A program made the position numbers and the translations under genes. Source: an uncultured Ruminococcus sp. (lineage in GTDB: Bacteria; Bacillota; Clostridia; Oscillospirales; CAG-272). Taken from it: a stretch of DNA of 7,891 nucleotides. The notes under the pieces were generated by a model. The model was not told the origin of the DNA. It searched no databases and saw only the letters and a list, made by a program, of their open reading frames with translations. Position 1 is the stretch's first letter. Every line of letters starts with the position of its first letter. Location of the stretch: NCBI GenBank assembly GCA_902765885.1, contig CACXBN010000014.1, positions 1 to 7,891 on the forward strand. The letters run 5' to 3'. This document shows positions 1 to 6,937 of the stretch, piece by piece.

Positions 1-34
1 ATGATTATATTTCCGATTTTATACAAAATATAAA

Positions 35-63
35 TTGACAGTTATGAATAATTATCGTATAAT
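35..63 (+). promoter_or_regulatory. argC operon promoter (sigma-A consensus)
   Basis: TTGACA at 35-40 and TATAAT at 58-63 are both exact consensus hexamers, separated by exactly 17 nt. Transcription would begin near position 70, leaving a leader of about 60 nt before the argC start at 130. Such a strong core promoter fits a gene set held down by a repressor, and two ARG-box-like sites overlap it. The match is seen directly; use in vivo is inferred. Confidence 0.85.
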
Positions 64-81
64 TCGGTATAAATATACATC
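43..81 (+). promoter_or_regulatory. Candidate tandem ARG boxes (ArgR/AhrC operator)
   Basis: Two 18-bp windows, 43-60 and 64-81, were compared with the ARG-box consensus wnTnAATwwwwATTnAnw. The first matches 12 of 14 specified positions, with a perfect left half (TGAAT at 45-49). The second matches 10 of 14 and contains the palindrome GTATAAATATAC at 67-78. They are separated by 3 bp, the spacing known for hexameric arginine repressors. They cover the promoter spacer, the -10 box and the predicted start, so arginine-loaded repressor would block RNA polymerase. Matches in AT-rich DNA are easily inflated, so the call rests mainly on spacing, position and gene context. Confidence 0.5.
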
Positions 82-117
82 TAAAGCAGGTGTGGCCAAG
101 CATTCCGTTAATATGTG

Positions 118-129
118 GGAGAAACAGAT
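118..129 (+). promoter_or_regulatory. argC ribosome binding site deciding a TTG start
   Basis: GGAGAAACAGAT sits directly before TTG at 130-132. The same 12 bases sit directly before the ATG of argJ at 1061-1072. This argues that argC translation starts at TTG 130, not at the in-frame GTG at 115, whose use would place the Shine-Dalgarno sequence inside the coding region. Confidence 0.75.
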
Positions 130-1053
130 TTGACAAAGGTATTTATTGATGGAAGTTCCGGAACAACGGGACTGAGAATATATGACAGGCTATTAAGCAG
201 AGATGATATCTCTCTTATAAAACTGACGGAAGCCAAAAGAAAAGATCCTGACTCGCGGCGTAAAGCGGCAAATGACGCTGACATCGTTTTCTTGTGTCTG
301 CCTGATCAGGCTTCGATTGAGACTGTCTCAATGATAGATAACCCCGATACAGTTATAATAGATACATCCACGGCACACCGTACAGCGGACGGCTGGGATT
401 ACGGATTTCCGGAACTCAGGGGAAAAAGAGAGATAATCAGAAACTCAAAAAGAATAGCTAATCCCGGATGTCATGCAAGCGGCGTTATAGCTCTTGTGGA
501 ACCACTTGTAAGATCCGGCGTCGTCTCTCATGACATAAAATTATCCGTTTTTTCACTTACCGGATATTCGGGCGGTGGAAAGAGAATGATAGAGGAGTAT
601 GAAACCATTGGCAGAAACAGCCTGCTTGATGCTCCGAGAATGTACGGACTGGGTCAGAATCACAAACACCTTCCCGAAATCAGAAAAGTATGTTCGCTGG
701 AATCGGATCCGATTTTCTGCCCCATTGTAGCCCCCTACTATTCCGGAATGGAGGTTGCCGTCATGATTCATTCGTCAGATTGCAGGTGCAAGATGGATGA
801 GATAAAGGAATTGTACAGAGAGTACTATGATATGAGCAGCCTCATAAGAATATCAGAAGACGATGAAAACGGCTTTATGTCAGCATCAAAGTATTCGGGA
901 CTGGACAGTATGGGAATCTCAGTCACTGGAAATGAGGAAAGAATAGTGCTTGTGGCAAGATTTGATAATCTTGGAAAAGGAGCATCTGGAGCTGCAATAC
1001 AGAACATGAACCTTGTGCTCGGAATCGATGAAACTACGGGACTCAATATATAA
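130..1053 (+). CDS. argC: N-acetyl-gamma-glutamyl-phosphate reductase, short type
   Basis: This cytoplasmic enzyme performs the NADPH-dependent reduction of N-acetylglutamyl-5-phosphate to N-acetylglutamate semialdehyde, the third step from glutamate to ornithine. From TTG 130 the protein has 307 residues. An N-terminal Rossmann segment carries IDGSSGTTGLRI (residues 6-17). The catalytic cysteine is C114 in NPGCHASG. TGYSGGGK (144-151), NHKHLPEI (177-184) and a C-terminal DNLGKGASGAA are also typical of the family. The length and IDG..GTTGL start resemble the roughly 310-residue type 2 enzymes rather than the roughly 345-residue type common in Bacillus. An upstream in-frame GTG at 115 would add five residues, but the ribosome site favours TTG 130. 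It is the first gene of the operon, and argJ follows after 19 nt. Confidence 0.95.
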   Translation: MTKVFIDGSSGTTGLRIYDRLLSRDDISLIKLTEAKRKDPDSRRKAANDADIVFLCLPDQASIETVSMIDNPDTVIIDTSTAHRTADGWDYGFPELRGKREIIRNSKRIANPGCHASGVIALVEPLVRSGVVSHDIKLSVFSLTGYSGGGKRMIEEYETIGRNSLLDAPRMYGLGQNHKHLPEIRKVCSLESDPIFCPIVAPYYSGMEVAVMIHSSDCRCKMDEIKELYREYYDMSSLIRISEDDENGFMSASKYSGLDSMGISVTGNEERIVLVARFDNLGKGASGAAIQNMNLVLGIDETTGLNI

Positions 1054-1060
1054 ACAACAT

Positions 1061-1072
1061 GGAGAAACAGAT
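1061..1072 (+). promoter_or_regulatory. argJ ribosome binding site, copy of the argC site
   Basis: GGAGAAACAGAT lies between the argC stop (1051-1053) and the argJ ATG at 1073. It is identical over 12 nt to the sequence before argC. It fixes the argJ start at 1073 rather than the in-frame ATG at 1013, which lies inside argC. Confidence 0.75.
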
Positions 1073-2287
1073 ATGAAAACAATAACAGGCGGTGTATGCG
1101 CTGCAAAGGGATTTACTGCAGGCGGCATACACTGCGGTATAAGGAAAAACAAGACCAAAAAGGATTTGTCTCTTATATACAGTGAAAAAATCGCCAGTGC
1201 AGCTGCGGTTTATACCCAAAACCTCGTACAGGGCGCTCCAATCGCCGTGACAAAAAAGCACATTGAGGACGGATACGCGCAGGCAATCATTTGCAACAGC
1301 GGCAATGCCAACACATGCAATGTCAACGGAACTGAAATTGCAGAGATGACATGCGAGCTGCTGTCAAAAAAACTCGGAGTAAACGAATCCGATATAATTG
1401 TCGCTTCTACAGGCGTCATAGGTCTTCCGATGGATATACAGCCGATTGAGAACGGAATACCCGAACTCATAAATTCCCTCTCGAGATCCGGAAGCGATTC
1501 TGCAGCAGAGGGAATAATGACCACAGACACAAAAAAGAAAGAAGTGGCAGTTGAGTTTGAACTTGGCGGGAAGAAGTGCAGGATAGGCGGTATAGCGAAG
1601 GGCAGCGGAATGATACATCCGAATCTTGCTACGATGCTTGTGTTTATCACGACAGATGTTTCGATAAGTCCCGATATGCTTAAGACTGCTCTTTCTTCCG
1701 ATGTAAGCGAGACATTCAACATGCTTAGTATCGATGGTGATACATCAACAAATGACATGGTCGTTGTTCTTGCAAATGGCATGGCAGGAAACAAAACGAT
1801 CAAAGAGAAAGATGATGATTTTGCCGTTTTCATGAAAGCTCTCAATACCATAACGGTAACTCTCTGCAAAATGATCGCAGGAGACGGGGAAGGAGCCACA
1901 AAACTTCTTGAGTGTATCGTCACAGGGGCAGGAAGCAAAAAAACAGCAAAGACTGTAGCTAAAAGCGTCATATGCTCAAGTTTGCTGAAAGCTGCGATGT
2001 TCGGAGCGGATGCAAACTGGGGAAGAGTGCTGTGTGCAATTGGATACAGCGGAGCGAAGGTCAATGTGGGCAAGATAGATGTTTCGTTTAAAAGCAATGC
2101 AGGAGAGGTCCTTGTTTGCAAAAACGGAAACGGCGTTGATTTCTCTGAAGAACTGGCAAGTAAAATCCTTTCGGAAAATGAAATCGATATTCTCATATCT
2201 CTCGGAAAAGGGAAACAAGGTGCAACTGCCTGGGGATGCGATCTTACTTACGATTATGTGAAAATTAACGGTGATTACCGTACATAA
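1073..2287 (+). CDS. argJ: Glutamate N-acetyltransferase / ornithine acetyltransferase
   Basis: ArgJ transfers acetyl from N-acetylornithine to glutamate, releasing ornithine and regenerating acetylglutamate. Some family members also use acetyl-CoA. The protein has 404 residues, the usual length. It is an Ntn-type hydrolase that cleaves itself into two chains. The nucleophile is T187 in GSGMIHPNLATML (residues 177-189), so cleavage is expected between A186 and T187. The oxyanion-hole motif STGVIG is at 112-117 and the typical C-terminal end INGDYRT is present. No argA-type acetylglutamate synthase or argE deacetylase is seen here, consistent with acetyl recycling. Whether this copy is bifunctional cannot be told from sequence. 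argB starts 10 nt after its stop, which suggests translational coupling. Confidence 0.96.
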   Translation: MKTITGGVCAAKGFTAGGIHCGIRKNKTKKDLSLIYSEKIASAAAVYTQNLVQGAPIAVTKKHIEDGYAQAIICNSGNANTCNVNGTEIAEMTCELLSKKLGVNESDIIVASTGVIGLPMDIQPIENGIPELINSLSRSGSDSAAEGIMTTDTKKKEVAVEFELGGKKCRIGGIAKGSGMIHPNLATMLVFITTDVSISPDMLKTALSSDVSETFNMLSIDGDTSTNDMVVVLANGMAGNKTIKEKDDDFAVFMKALNTITVTLCKMIAGDGEGATKLLECIVTGAGSKKTAKTVAKSVICSSLLKAAMFGADANWGRVLCAIGYSGAKVNVGKIDVSFKSNAGEVLVCKNGNGVDFSEELASKILSENEIDILISLGKGKQGATAWGCDLTYDYVKINGDYRT

Positions 2288-2297
2288 GGGTGAAAAT

Positions 2298-3164
2298 ATG
2301 TCCGACAAAATTCTATCCAACGCAGAAAGGGCAGAGGTGCTTACGGAAGCTCTTCCCTATATAAAAAGGTATAACGGAAAAGTGGTCGTTGTCAAATACG
2401 GTGGAAGCGCGATGACAAATGACGCATTAAAGACCCAGGTTATGGAGGATATAGTCCTTCTGTGGCTGATAGGGGTTAAGGTAGTCCTTGTCCATGGCGG
2501 AGGACCTGAAATCAGTGAGATGATGGACAAACTCGGAAAGAAACCCGTTTTCGTTGACGGCCTCAGAGTCACGGATAAAGAAACCGTGGATATAGTCCAG
2601 ATGGTCCTGGCCGGCAAGGTCAACAAAACTCTCGTCAATCTCCTTGAGACCAAGGGCGGTAAGGCTATGGGGATATCCGGGATGGACGGGAATCTCATAG
2701 AAGCAAAAGTCAAGGACGAGAAGCTCGGGTATGTTGGACAAATCACAAAAATCAATATTTCTCCGGTCGAGGATCTGCTTGAAAAGGGATATATACCTGT
2801 CATATCCACTGTCGGAAGCGATAGCGAAGGGAACACATATAACATTAACGGCGATACGGCAGCATCTTATATAGCAGGTGCCCTCAAAGCCGAGAGACTA
2901 ATAATGATGACGGATATAGCGGGTATTCTCGAGGACCACAATGATCCGTCTACTCTCATAAGCGAGATCAATATAAGTGAAGCGGAAAAACTTTTTGAAA
3001 CCGGGATTATTTCAGGAGGAATGATTCCGAAAGTGGAGTGTTGTGTTGAAGCAATACACAAAGGCGTAAAAAATGTCGTAATCATGGACGGACGTGTTCC
3101 TCATTCGATTCTTATGGAGCTGTTGACGGATGAAGGTGCAGGAACAATGGTCACGGGAGGATAA
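2298..3164 (+). CDS. argB: Acetylglutamate kinase, arginine-sensitive type
   Basis: ArgB phosphorylates N-acetylglutamate with ATP, usually the controlled step of the pathway when acetyl groups are recycled. The protein has 288 residues, and AAGGGTG lies just upstream of its ATG. Amino-acid-kinase motifs include VVVKYGG (residues 30-36, K33), HGGGPE (66-71), DGLRV (87-91, R90), NINGDTAA (182-189, N183 and D186) and GGMIPK (240-245, K245). Compared with the 258-residue E. coli enzyme it has an N-terminal extension (about residues 5-24, AERAEVLTEALPYI). That extension interlaces dimers in hexameric, arginine-inhibited kinases. Near the C-terminus HSILMELLTDEGAGT (269-283) keeps the Glu and Gly, six residues apart, of the arginine-site signature. 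Feedback inhibition by arginine is inferred from these two features. The stop lies one base from the argD start. Confidence 0.96.
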   Translation: MSDKILSNAERAEVLTEALPYIKRYNGKVVVVKYGGSAMTNDALKTQVMEDIVLLWLIGVKVVLVHGGGPEISEMMDKLGKKPVFVDGLRVTDKETVDIVQMVLAGKVNKTLVNLLETKGGKAMGISGMDGNLIEAKVKDEKLGYVGQITKINISPVEDLLEKGYIPVISTVGSDSEGNTYNINGDTAASYIAGALKAERLIMMTDIAGILEDHNDPSTLISEINISEAEKLFETGIISGGMIPKVECCVEAIHKGVKNVVIMDGRVPHSILMELLTDEGAGTMVTGG

Positions 3165-3165
3165 A

Positions 3166-4326
3166 ATGAGCATCACCCAGCTTGACAAGGAATATGTTGC
3201 GGGAACATACAGGCGTTTTCCTGTTGAAATAGTTTCCGGAAAGGGATCTGTCGCAACAGATTCATCAGGAAAAGAATATATAGACATGGGTTCCGGAATC
3301 GGAGTCACAAGTTTCGGATATGCTGATGACGAATGGATTTCCGCAGTTACCGAACAGCTTCAAAAGGTGCAGCATACGTCAAATCTCTATTATACTGAAC
3401 CATGCGCAAAACTTGCCGAGATTCTGTGCACAAGAACCGGAATGAAAAAAGTATTCTTCTCGAATTCAGGGGCAGAGGCGAACGAATGTGCAATCAAGAT
3501 TGCAAGGAAATATGCCTCAGAACATAAAGGAAGCGATTATTATAATATAGTAACCCTTGAAAACAGTTTTCACGGAAGGACTCTTACAACTCTGGCTGCG
3601 ACGGGGCAGGAAGTTTTCCATAAACATTTCACCCCCCTTACCCCGGGATTTATAAGTGTTCCCGCCAATGATATAAGTGCGGTGAGGGATATTGTAAAAA
3701 GTCACAAAATCGCAGGGATCATGATAGAATGCATACAGGGTGAGGGCGGTGTTATGCCTCTTGAACCGGAATATGTAAAGACTCTTTCGGAGATATGTGA
3801 AAAAGAAGATATCATTCTTATAACGGATGAAGTACAAAGCGGCAATGGGCGAAGCGGAAAACTCTACTCATATATGAATTTCGGAATCACCCCTGATGTA
3901 GTGACTACGGCAAAAGGTCTTGGCGGGGGCCTGCCGCTGGGTGCAACGCTTATGTCAGAAAAGGTAAAGGATGTTCTTGGATTCGGCGACCACGGGTCGA
4001 CCTTCGGAGGAAATCCTGTTTGCTGTTCCGGTGCGATAAGTATTATGAGCAGATTAGATGATGCTTTCCTTGAAAATGTAAGAAGAAAAAGTGCTTTGAT
4101 TTTTAGTGAGCTCGAAGGGAAAAAGGGCATTCTGAAAATAAGCGGAATGGGATTGATGATCGGTATAAAAACCGAAAAGCCTGCTGCGGAAGTGGTTGGA
4201 AAATGTATAGAAAAAGGTTTGCTTTGCCTGACTGCAAAGGACAAAGTCAGATTGCTTCCTGCACTGAATATACCGGACAAACTGATTGAAAAAGCATGTA
4301 AAATAATTGAGGAATCTGTTGTTTAA
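3166..4326 (+). CDS. argD: Acetylornithine aminotransferase (PLP-dependent)
   Basis: ArgD transaminates N-acetylglutamate semialdehyde with glutamate, giving N-acetylornithine. The protein has 386 residues and belongs to the class III aminotransferases. Visible motifs are SNSGAEANECA (residues 99-109) for the cofactor phosphate, SFHGRTL (134-140) with the ring-stacking F-H pair, ECIQGEGGV (188-196), the D-E-V-Q cofactor contact (221-224), the Schiff-base lysine K250 in TTAKGLGGGLPLGA, and STFGGNP (278-284). The start at ATG 3166 is set by GGGAGG at 3155-3160, which lies inside the end of argB; only one base separates the two genes. Operon context favours acetylornithine as substrate. Members of this family often also act on succinyl-diaminopimelate in lysine synthesis, which cannot be excluded. 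Confidence 0.95.
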   Translation: MSITQLDKEYVAGTYRRFPVEIVSGKGSVATDSSGKEYIDMGSGIGVTSFGYADDEWISAVTEQLQKVQHTSNLYYTEPCAKLAEILCTRTGMKKVFFSNSGAEANECAIKIARKYASEHKGSDYYNIVTLENSFHGRTLTTLAATGQEVFHKHFTPLTPGFISVPANDISAVRDIVKSHKIAGIMIECIQGEGGVMPLEPEYVKTLSEICEKEDIILITDEVQSGNGRSGKLYSYMNFGITPDVVTTAKGLGGGLPLGATLMSEKVKDVLGFGDHGSTFGGNPVCCSGAISIMSRLDDAFLENVRRKSALIFSELEGKKGILKISGMGLMIGIKTEKPAAEVVGKCIEKGLLCLTAKDKVRLLPALNIPDKLIEKACKIIEESVV

Positions 4327-4337
4327 TGGGAGATTTT

Positions 4338-5324
4338 ATGGATTTAAAAGGAAGAAGCTTTTTGAAACTTCTGGATTTTGCACCGGAAGAGATAGAATAT
4401 TTGATTGAGTTAGCATTAGAATTCAAAAAGAAAAAGAAAGAAAAGGTTCTTCACAAGTATTACGAAGGAAGAAATATTGCCCTGATATTTGAGAAAACCA
4501 GCACGCGCACCCGTTGCTCTTTTGAAGTCGCAGCAGCTGATTTGGGAATACATACGGTCTACCTTGAACCTTCAGGCTCACAGATAGGGCATAAGGAAAG
4601 TATTGCCGATACTGCACGTGTGCTTGGAAGAATGTTTGACGGAATTGAATACAGAGGCTTTGGGCAGGAAATCGTGGAGCAGCTTGCAGCGTTTTCTGGA
4701 GTACCTGTCTGGAACGGGCTCACCAATGAATTCCATCCTACGCAGATACTCGCAGATTTCATGACCATCAAAGAGCATTTCGGGCGCCTGAAAGGAATTA
4801 AGCTCGTATACATGGGTGATGCAAGATACAACATGGGCAATTCCCTCATGGTGGGATGTGCGAAAATGGGAATGCATTTTGTAGCGTGCGCTCCAGAAAA
4901 GTATTTTCCAAATTCAAAACTTATAGAAAAGTGTACTGAGGTCGCAAAAGAAACCGGTGCTGTTTTGGAATTTAACACATACCCCGAAGAGGCTGTAAAA
5001 GACGCCGATGTCATATATACAGATGTGTGGGTATCAATGGGGGAACCGGAAGAAGCATGGGAACAGCGGATAAACGATTTGACACCGTATAAAGTAACAG
5101 AGAAAATTATGGAAACGGCCGGCGAAAAAAGTGTATTTATGCACTGTCTGCCTGCATTTCATGACCAGGAGACGCGCATTGGCAGAAAAATATACGATAA
5201 ATTCGGAATCAGAAGCATAGAGGTGTCCGACGAGGTTTTTGAAGGTAAGCATTCGATAGTGTTTGATGAAGCGGAAAACAGGATGCATACAATCAAAGCC
5301 GTGATTGCAGCAACAATAGCATAA
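4338..5324 (+). CDS. argF: Ornithine carbamoyltransferase
   Basis: ArgF condenses ornithine and carbamoyl phosphate to citrulline. The protein has 328 residues. Carbamoyl-phosphate motifs are STRTR (55-59), HPTQ (133-136) and HCLP (269-272). Ornithine-site residues N165, D229, S233 and M234 (in DVWVSMGE) are present. The segment around YLEPSGSQIGHKESIADTAR resembles the E. coli ArgF/ArgI and catabolic ArcB branch, so similarity alone would also allow arcB. Position at the end of an arginine biosynthesis operon, with no arcA or arcC nearby, favours the biosynthetic role. One deviation from E. coli is tyrosine at 164, in DARYNMGN where E. coli has DARNNMGN. ATG 4338 is preferred over ATG 4326, which overlaps the argD stop, because GGGAG at 4328-4332 is correctly spaced for it. 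Confidence 0.94.
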   Translation: MDLKGRSFLKLLDFAPEEIEYLIELALEFKKKKKEKVLHKYYEGRNIALIFEKTSTRTRCSFEVAAADLGIHTVYLEPSGSQIGHKESIADTARVLGRMFDGIEYRGFGQEIVEQLAAFSGVPVWNGLTNEFHPTQILADFMTIKEHFGRLKGIKLVYMGDARYNMGNSLMVGCAKMGMHFVACAPEKYFPNSKLIEKCTEVAKETGAVLEFNTYPEEAVKDADVIYTDVWVSMGEPEEAWEQRINDLTPYKVTEKIMETAGEKSVFMHCLPAFHDQETRIGRKIYDKFGIRSIEVSDEVFEGKHSIVFDEAENRMHTIKAVIAATIA

Positions 5325-5340
5325 TAATATAATGAACAGG

Positions 5341-5370
5341 AGAAGCCCGGGATTTTTTCGGGTTTTTCTT
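5341..5370 (+). terminator. Intrinsic terminator of the arg operon
   Basis: AAGCCCG (5343-5349) pairs with CGGGTTT (5359-5365), including one G-U pair, around a 9-nt loop. The stem runs into a T-rich tail through 5370. It begins 16 nt after the argF stop and ends about 20 nt before the next -35 box, so it cleanly separates the arginine operon from the surface-protein genes. Confidence 0.85.
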
Positions 5371-5390
5371 GTGTCTTAACTAATAGTTTG

Positions 5391-5419
5391 TTGACAAAAA
5401 AATGCAATGATGTTAATAT
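5391..5419 (+). promoter_or_regulatory. Promoter of the SLH-LamG gene (extended -10)
   Basis: TTGACA at 5391-5396 is followed after 17 nt by TAATAT at 5414-5419. A TGn element at 5411-5413 makes an extended -10. Predicted initiation is near 5426, giving a leader of about 50 nt. A strong GGAGGTG ribosome site at 5466-5472 precedes the ATG at 5479. The combination predicts high constitutive expression, as is usual for surface-layer type proteins. Confidence 0.75.
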
Positions 5420-5478
5420 TAACCTAACGTAACGTATTAATAAGACGTAAGCGTTCAATAAAAACGGAGGTGTTTTTC

Positions 5479-6861
5479 ATGTCAGGAATTTCAAAGAAAA
5501 GCAGAATAATAAGCGCGGCCCTTTGTATCGTCATGTTAATGTCTATAGTGCCAATGACGGTATGGGCAGATGACACAATTTTGAAAAATTTTGAAAAGCG
5601 ATACGAATATTCCGCTGATACGTTTGTTGATGTTTTGGAATCAGACTGGTTTGCGGCAAGCGTGCAGTCAGTATATGAATTCGGACTTATGAACGGAAAA
5701 GGGGCTTCGAAATTCGATCCTGCAGGCGATGTCACCGTGGGTGAGACATTCACAATTGCAGCAAGACTCCATTCTATATATAATAACGGATCAGACTCAT
5801 TTGCATCAAGTAAGCCGTGGTACCAGACATATATAGATTACTGTACAAAAAATGGCGTTTTTCGCGGAAATGTATTGGCTATAGATGGCACAGCTCTGGC
5901 GAATCGCGAATTCTTCGCATCACTTCTTTCTGCAGCTATACCGGATGAAGAATTCGAAACTATAAACACAATAGTTGATGGTGCCATTCCTGACGTTGGA
6001 AGCAGTTTCTATATAAATGACATTTACAAGCTGTACAGGGCAGGCATTACGAACGGTTCCGACAGCAAAGGAACTTTCAATCCCGAAAACAGTATCAAGA
6101 GAAGAGAAGTTGCTGCGATCATTTCGAGAATCGTAGATAAATCTCTCAGGACGAAAGGCCTTGTTTTGGGAGATCTTTCACCGCTGACTCCGGCTATTGA
6201 CAGTGATTCTTCACTTACCGCAAAATTCGGTGCTGACAGAATCGCACTGTACCTGCCTTTTGATAATTCAACATCTCCTTTGATAGGACAGTATAATGTT
6301 ACTGAAAGAGGTAAAACGGCATATACGGAATGTGTATACGGTCAGGGATTGAAACTCGACAATGCCAATGTTCTTGTTAACGGACTTAAGGTGGGAAATG
6401 ACAGCTTTACAGTTGCATTCTGGCTGAGGACGCCGGGAACAAGATCCGATCCTTCTCTTGTGTCAAACAAGGACTGGGAAAGCGGGAATAACAAAGGATT
6501 TATTATCTCTCTCAGAGAGGATGACATAAAATTCAATCTCGGAGACGGTAGCGAACGTATGGATTCCGAATTTCCTCTTCCTGACGGCTATAAGGATAAA
6601 TGGATGCATGTTCTGTTCACAGTGAACAGAGACGAAGGAGTTGTCGGCTTTGCCTATGATTTCGGTGAGCTTGCTGTTTTTCCGATTTCCGATGCACTCT
6701 CGGGTGTGTCATTTGACGGAATATCCGATATCACGATTGGGCAGGACGGAACCGGAAAATACGTGTCAAATGTTCCCGGATATATAGATGATTTCATTAT
6801 TTTGAAAGGTGCCGTAACGGCTGAAGATATTGCTACTCTTGCGTCTTATTACGGTAAATAA
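5479..6861 (+). CDS. Secreted SLH-domain protein with C-terminal LamG-like domain
   Basis: This 460-residue protein has a signal peptide (basic KKSR, hydrophobic segment about 10-24, likely cleavage after VWA at 30). Three SLH-like repeats follow: about 48-98 (FGLMNGKGASKFDP), 112-153 (NGVFRGN, ANREFF) and 170-220 (IPDVGSSFYINDIY, AGITNGSDSKGTFNP, KRREVA). SLH domains usually bind pyruvylated secondary wall polymer. The usual TRAE motif is degenerate in all three repeats and nearly absent in the first (VGET). Residues about 250-460 resemble LamG/concanavalin-like jelly rolls: ALYLPFDN, YGQGLKLDN, SFTVAFWLRTPG, WMHVLFTVNRDEG, then an IDDFIILKGAVTAEDI ending. These domains bind glycans or proteins. 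No catalytic domain is visible, so it is inferred to be a wall-anchored binding or structural protein. ATG 5479 is chosen over GTG 5470, which lies within the ribosome site. Confidence 0.85.
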   Translation: MSGISKKSRIISAALCIVMLMSIVPMTVWADDTILKNFEKRYEYSADTFVDVLESDWFAASVQSVYEFGLMNGKGASKFDPAGDVTVGETFTIAARLHSIYNNGSDSFASSKPWYQTYIDYCTKNGVFRGNVLAIDGTALANREFFASLLSAAIPDEEFETINTIVDGAIPDVGSSFYINDIYKLYRAGITNGSDSKGTFNPENSIKRREVAAIISRIVDKSLRTKGLVLGDLSPLTPAIDSDSSLTAKFGADRIALYLPFDNSTSPLIGQYNVTERGKTAYTECVYGQGLKLDNANVLVNGLKVGNDSFTVAFWLRTPGTRSDPSLVSNKDWESGNNKGFIISLREDDIKFNLGDGSERMDSEFPLPDGYKDKWMHVLFTVNRDEGVVGFAYDFGELAVFPISDALSGVSFDGISDITIGQDGTGKYVSNVPGYIDDFIILKGAVTAEDIATLASYYGK

Positions 6862-6878
6862 TCGTTACTGGTCCACTC

Positions 6879-6912
6879 ACAAACAGGCCTTAAATGGCCT
6901 GTTTGTTATTTC
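6879..6912 (+). terminator. Hairpin terminator after the SLH-LamG gene
   Basis: ACAAACAGGCC (6879-6889) pairs perfectly over 11 bp with GGCCTGTTTGT (6896-6906) around a 6-nt loop. The following tract TATTTC is short and interrupted, so termination may be partial. Because no clear promoter is seen before the next gene, some read-through into it is plausible. Confidence 0.7.
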
Positions 6913-6918
6913 AGGCCA
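6895..6918 (+). other. Alternative hairpin competing with the terminator
   Basis: TGGCCTG (6895-6901), part of the 3' arm of the terminator, can also pair with CAGGCCA at 6912-6918, giving a 7-bp stem with a 10-nt loop. The two structures are mutually exclusive. The 11-bp terminator stem forms first and is stronger, so an antiterminator role is speculative. Confidence 0.3.
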
Positions 6919-6937
6919 AAATGATTGAGGGTAAAAC

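Noticed and set aside
1..34. ATG at position 1 and the AT-rich start of the window as a possible gene
   Set aside because: Too short and AT-rich to assign. It lies just upstream of a strong promoter and shows no ribosome site or coding signal.
86..116. A tRNA-like start (GGTGTGGCCAAGC) in the argC leader
   Set aside because: No acceptor stem, anticodon arm or T-loop follows. Only a weak bulged hairpin (CCA..CAT with ATG..TGG, 95-117) can be drawn, too weak to call a riboswitch or attenuator.
1210..2196. A 328-codon open frame on the minus strand opposite argJ
   Set aside because: It is Ser/Ile/Thr/Pro-rich with no recognisable motif and no promoter or ribosome site seen. It lies wholly within a conserved argJ, so it is a codon-usage shadow.
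5421..5460. ACGTAA-type repeats between the SLH promoter and its ribosome site
   Set aside because: Only short, imperfect copies in AT-rich DNA, without regular spacing or symmetry that would support an operator.
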